Assembly (NCBI RefSeq): GCF_000003815.2
Contig: NC_049980.1
Span: forward strand, 17,401,154-17,465,153
Length of the DNA: 64,000 nucleotides
Direction of reading: 5' to 3'
Source: Branchiostoma floridae
Taxonomy: Eukaryota > Chordata > Leptocardii > Amphioxiformes > Branchiostomatidae
In this document: positions 62,291 through 64,000 of the stretch, one piece after another
Numbering within the stretch: position 1 is the stretch's first letter
How the letters are laid out: each line of letters starts with the position of its first letter
The notes under the pieces: model-generated
The model's database searches: none
The model's input: the letters and a program-made list of their open reading frames with translations, nothing else
What the model was told of the DNA's origin: nothing
Translations under genes and position numbers: made by a program

Positions 62291-64000
62291 GTTAAATTCA
62301 TTTGGCGAATGTATGGAGTCACGGAACTCTAGTTTTGAAATGGAATTGAGAAAAAAGACAAACGTACATTCAAGTAATACGGTCACGGTCACTGAGTAAG
62401 GATGGGGAAGTGGTCCATGCATGTAAGACGTGCTGTTTCTTTAGATCTGATTATGTTTCTATGCTGTACAAGTGAGAGAAGAAAGTGAGAAGTACCAGAA
62501 GAACCCCCCCCCCCCCCGTCAACATTGTTCTTATATCCAGCTTTACTGTAGATTGATTAGACCCCAGTCCAACCAGCCCGAGTCTTCTTGATTAAAAGGA
62601 AACGTGCCGCACTGCTCATATGATTTATATGTCAGTCGGTACATATGGAATCTGCCATGAATATACTATAAGACTAGATCTGGAGAAAATCTAAATCAGC
62701 AGAGAGTGCCAGAAAACTGCTTTTAGTTCTGGGCCGCCTGCGTATATTTTCATTTTATCCAGACAGGCAAGCAAAAGAAGCCAATGGCACAAGTCTAAGG
62801 AAATATTTCATCCCCTATACAACTGGAAGTGCCTTTGTAAGAACTAAAATCCGTCCTAAAAGGACAATTGTCGTAAAGTGGGATGGCATGGAGTGAAGGG
62901 ATGCAGCATTGACCGTGACTCAGTAGCGAACGCGATTCTGAACCTGTGAGGAAAGATAAGGACGGTGTCGTGTTCCTCTTGCATGCAGCACAAACAGCTT
63001 CCAAGTAAGTCTGCGACACGGAAGTGCTCTGGGTAATACTAATGTGGTCCCACAAGACGTCATGCCGAATCATGGGGTCGCTGCATCATTCCACCGTCTC
63101 GCTGTTGAACAGACTTATGTGACTGAGACTGTCATGGCCAAATGTGCTCAGTTTTGGATTTCCTTACCACACACATCCTTTCATGGAGGTCATAAGGGAG
63201 CTAACTGTAACTTTTTTTAGAAGTCTAAATGAGTTGATGATTTCAATTAGACAGGACAGTTCAGGGTTCAATTCTCATTCATTCCTTCACATATGAACAT
63301 TGCAGACATACAAGCAAAACAATGGTCTGGGTGATGTTAATACCTACAATTAGAGCATCATGTACATATGGGAGCTGAGGCTGAGAGGCAAGTTGAAGCA
63401 CAGTTTTTCATACAACTGAGGTTCAGAATACATGTACTCCTGCCTGCTTTATAACAGAAGGCAATGTTACTCCGTTGTCAAACCATTATTAAACGTATTA
63501 TCAGGTTAAAACTGTGCCAATCTTCATAACACATCTCCCTCAGGCTTCAGTTTTCAAATTGCACAAATTTGGTTGAAGTTTTTGTTTCTCCTGTATCTTC
63601 CTAACATCACATGTAATGCTACTAGCAGGCCGGTAATGCGTGCAATATAAAAGGATGATCTACGAATGATGCAGTTCACACAACCACATATCCTGGAATA
63701 TCATGGAACATTGCATTCTAAACAAACTCTTGCTAATGGACGGAACATTGATCTTTGTCATCACAATTCTCCAACATTCTTTACTACAATTTCCTTCTTC
63801 CCACTTAGGAATTCCCTCAGCAGGCAAAGCAACATGGACTGCTGTTACTTGAGATAATGAAGTAGTAGAAAATCGAAGACTGTCGTCCCCGAACAGAACC
63901 GCAGAGGTAATTATTTCCCGGGATGGAAGATTTCCATCATACTTTGGAAACTCCCTTGAAATTCCGAAGAGCTTATGAACACGCCAATGGCTTGCGATTT
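62291..64000. other. Right-edge DNA without recognised genes
   Basis: There is a poly-C run at about 62506-62518. The remaining frames are short and show no family resemblance on either strand. Confidence 0.4.

Overview
The window reads as chordate nuclear DNA, most likely a cephalochordate (amphioxus, Branchiostoma-like). The genes are cut into many short GT-AG exons. Their proteins are full-length, vertebrate-like orthologues (a PCSK5-type convertase tail, GBA2, an orexin receptor), but introns and intergenic DNA are short and full of small foldback elements and tandem repeats. The species call is inference; the exon calls come from reading splice sites and phases directly. Three stretches of N mark assembly gaps (5850-5949, 41561-41660, 60765-60960).

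Layout. (1) 1-5340, plus strand: the 3' end of a PCSK5/PC6-type proprotein convertase. A PLAC-domain terminal exon (169-341, secreted A-type end) is followed by six exons (2494-5340) encoding furin-like Cys-rich repeats, a transmembrane segment and a cytoplasmic tail (B-type end). Both alternatives start in the same splice phase. (2) 9940-21926, minus strand: a complete 18-exon GBA2 (non-lysosomal glucosylceramidase, GH116) gene of 855 codons, convergent with PCSK5. Its intron 2 holds a 1.9 kb element with long terminal inverted repeats and 9-bp target duplications, and a 458-bp miniature LTR retroelement nested in a foldback element. (3) 22.3-37.3 kb: no recognisable coding exon; probably intergenic and regulatory DNA between the divergent GBA2 and receptor genes. 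(4) 37322-47955, plus strand: a complete 7-exon, 532-residue orexin/hypocretin-receptor-like GPCR; its large introns hold a foldback element, a mariner-derived giant palindrome and a LINE remnant. (5) 48-64 kb: no coding gene recognised; divergent tandem arrays (periods about 152 and 161 bp), a small transposon, microsatellites, a LINE 3' end, and one possible untranslated first exon near 57.3-57.5 kb.

The three genes are not an operon and I see no direct functional link. A neuropeptide receptor close to a convertase gene is probably coincidence. The most distinctive material is the mobile DNA: at least four small elements with TA-starting inverted ends and 9-bp target duplications (one duplication is degraded), and a miniature LTR element whose LTR contains tRNA-like Pol III boxes.
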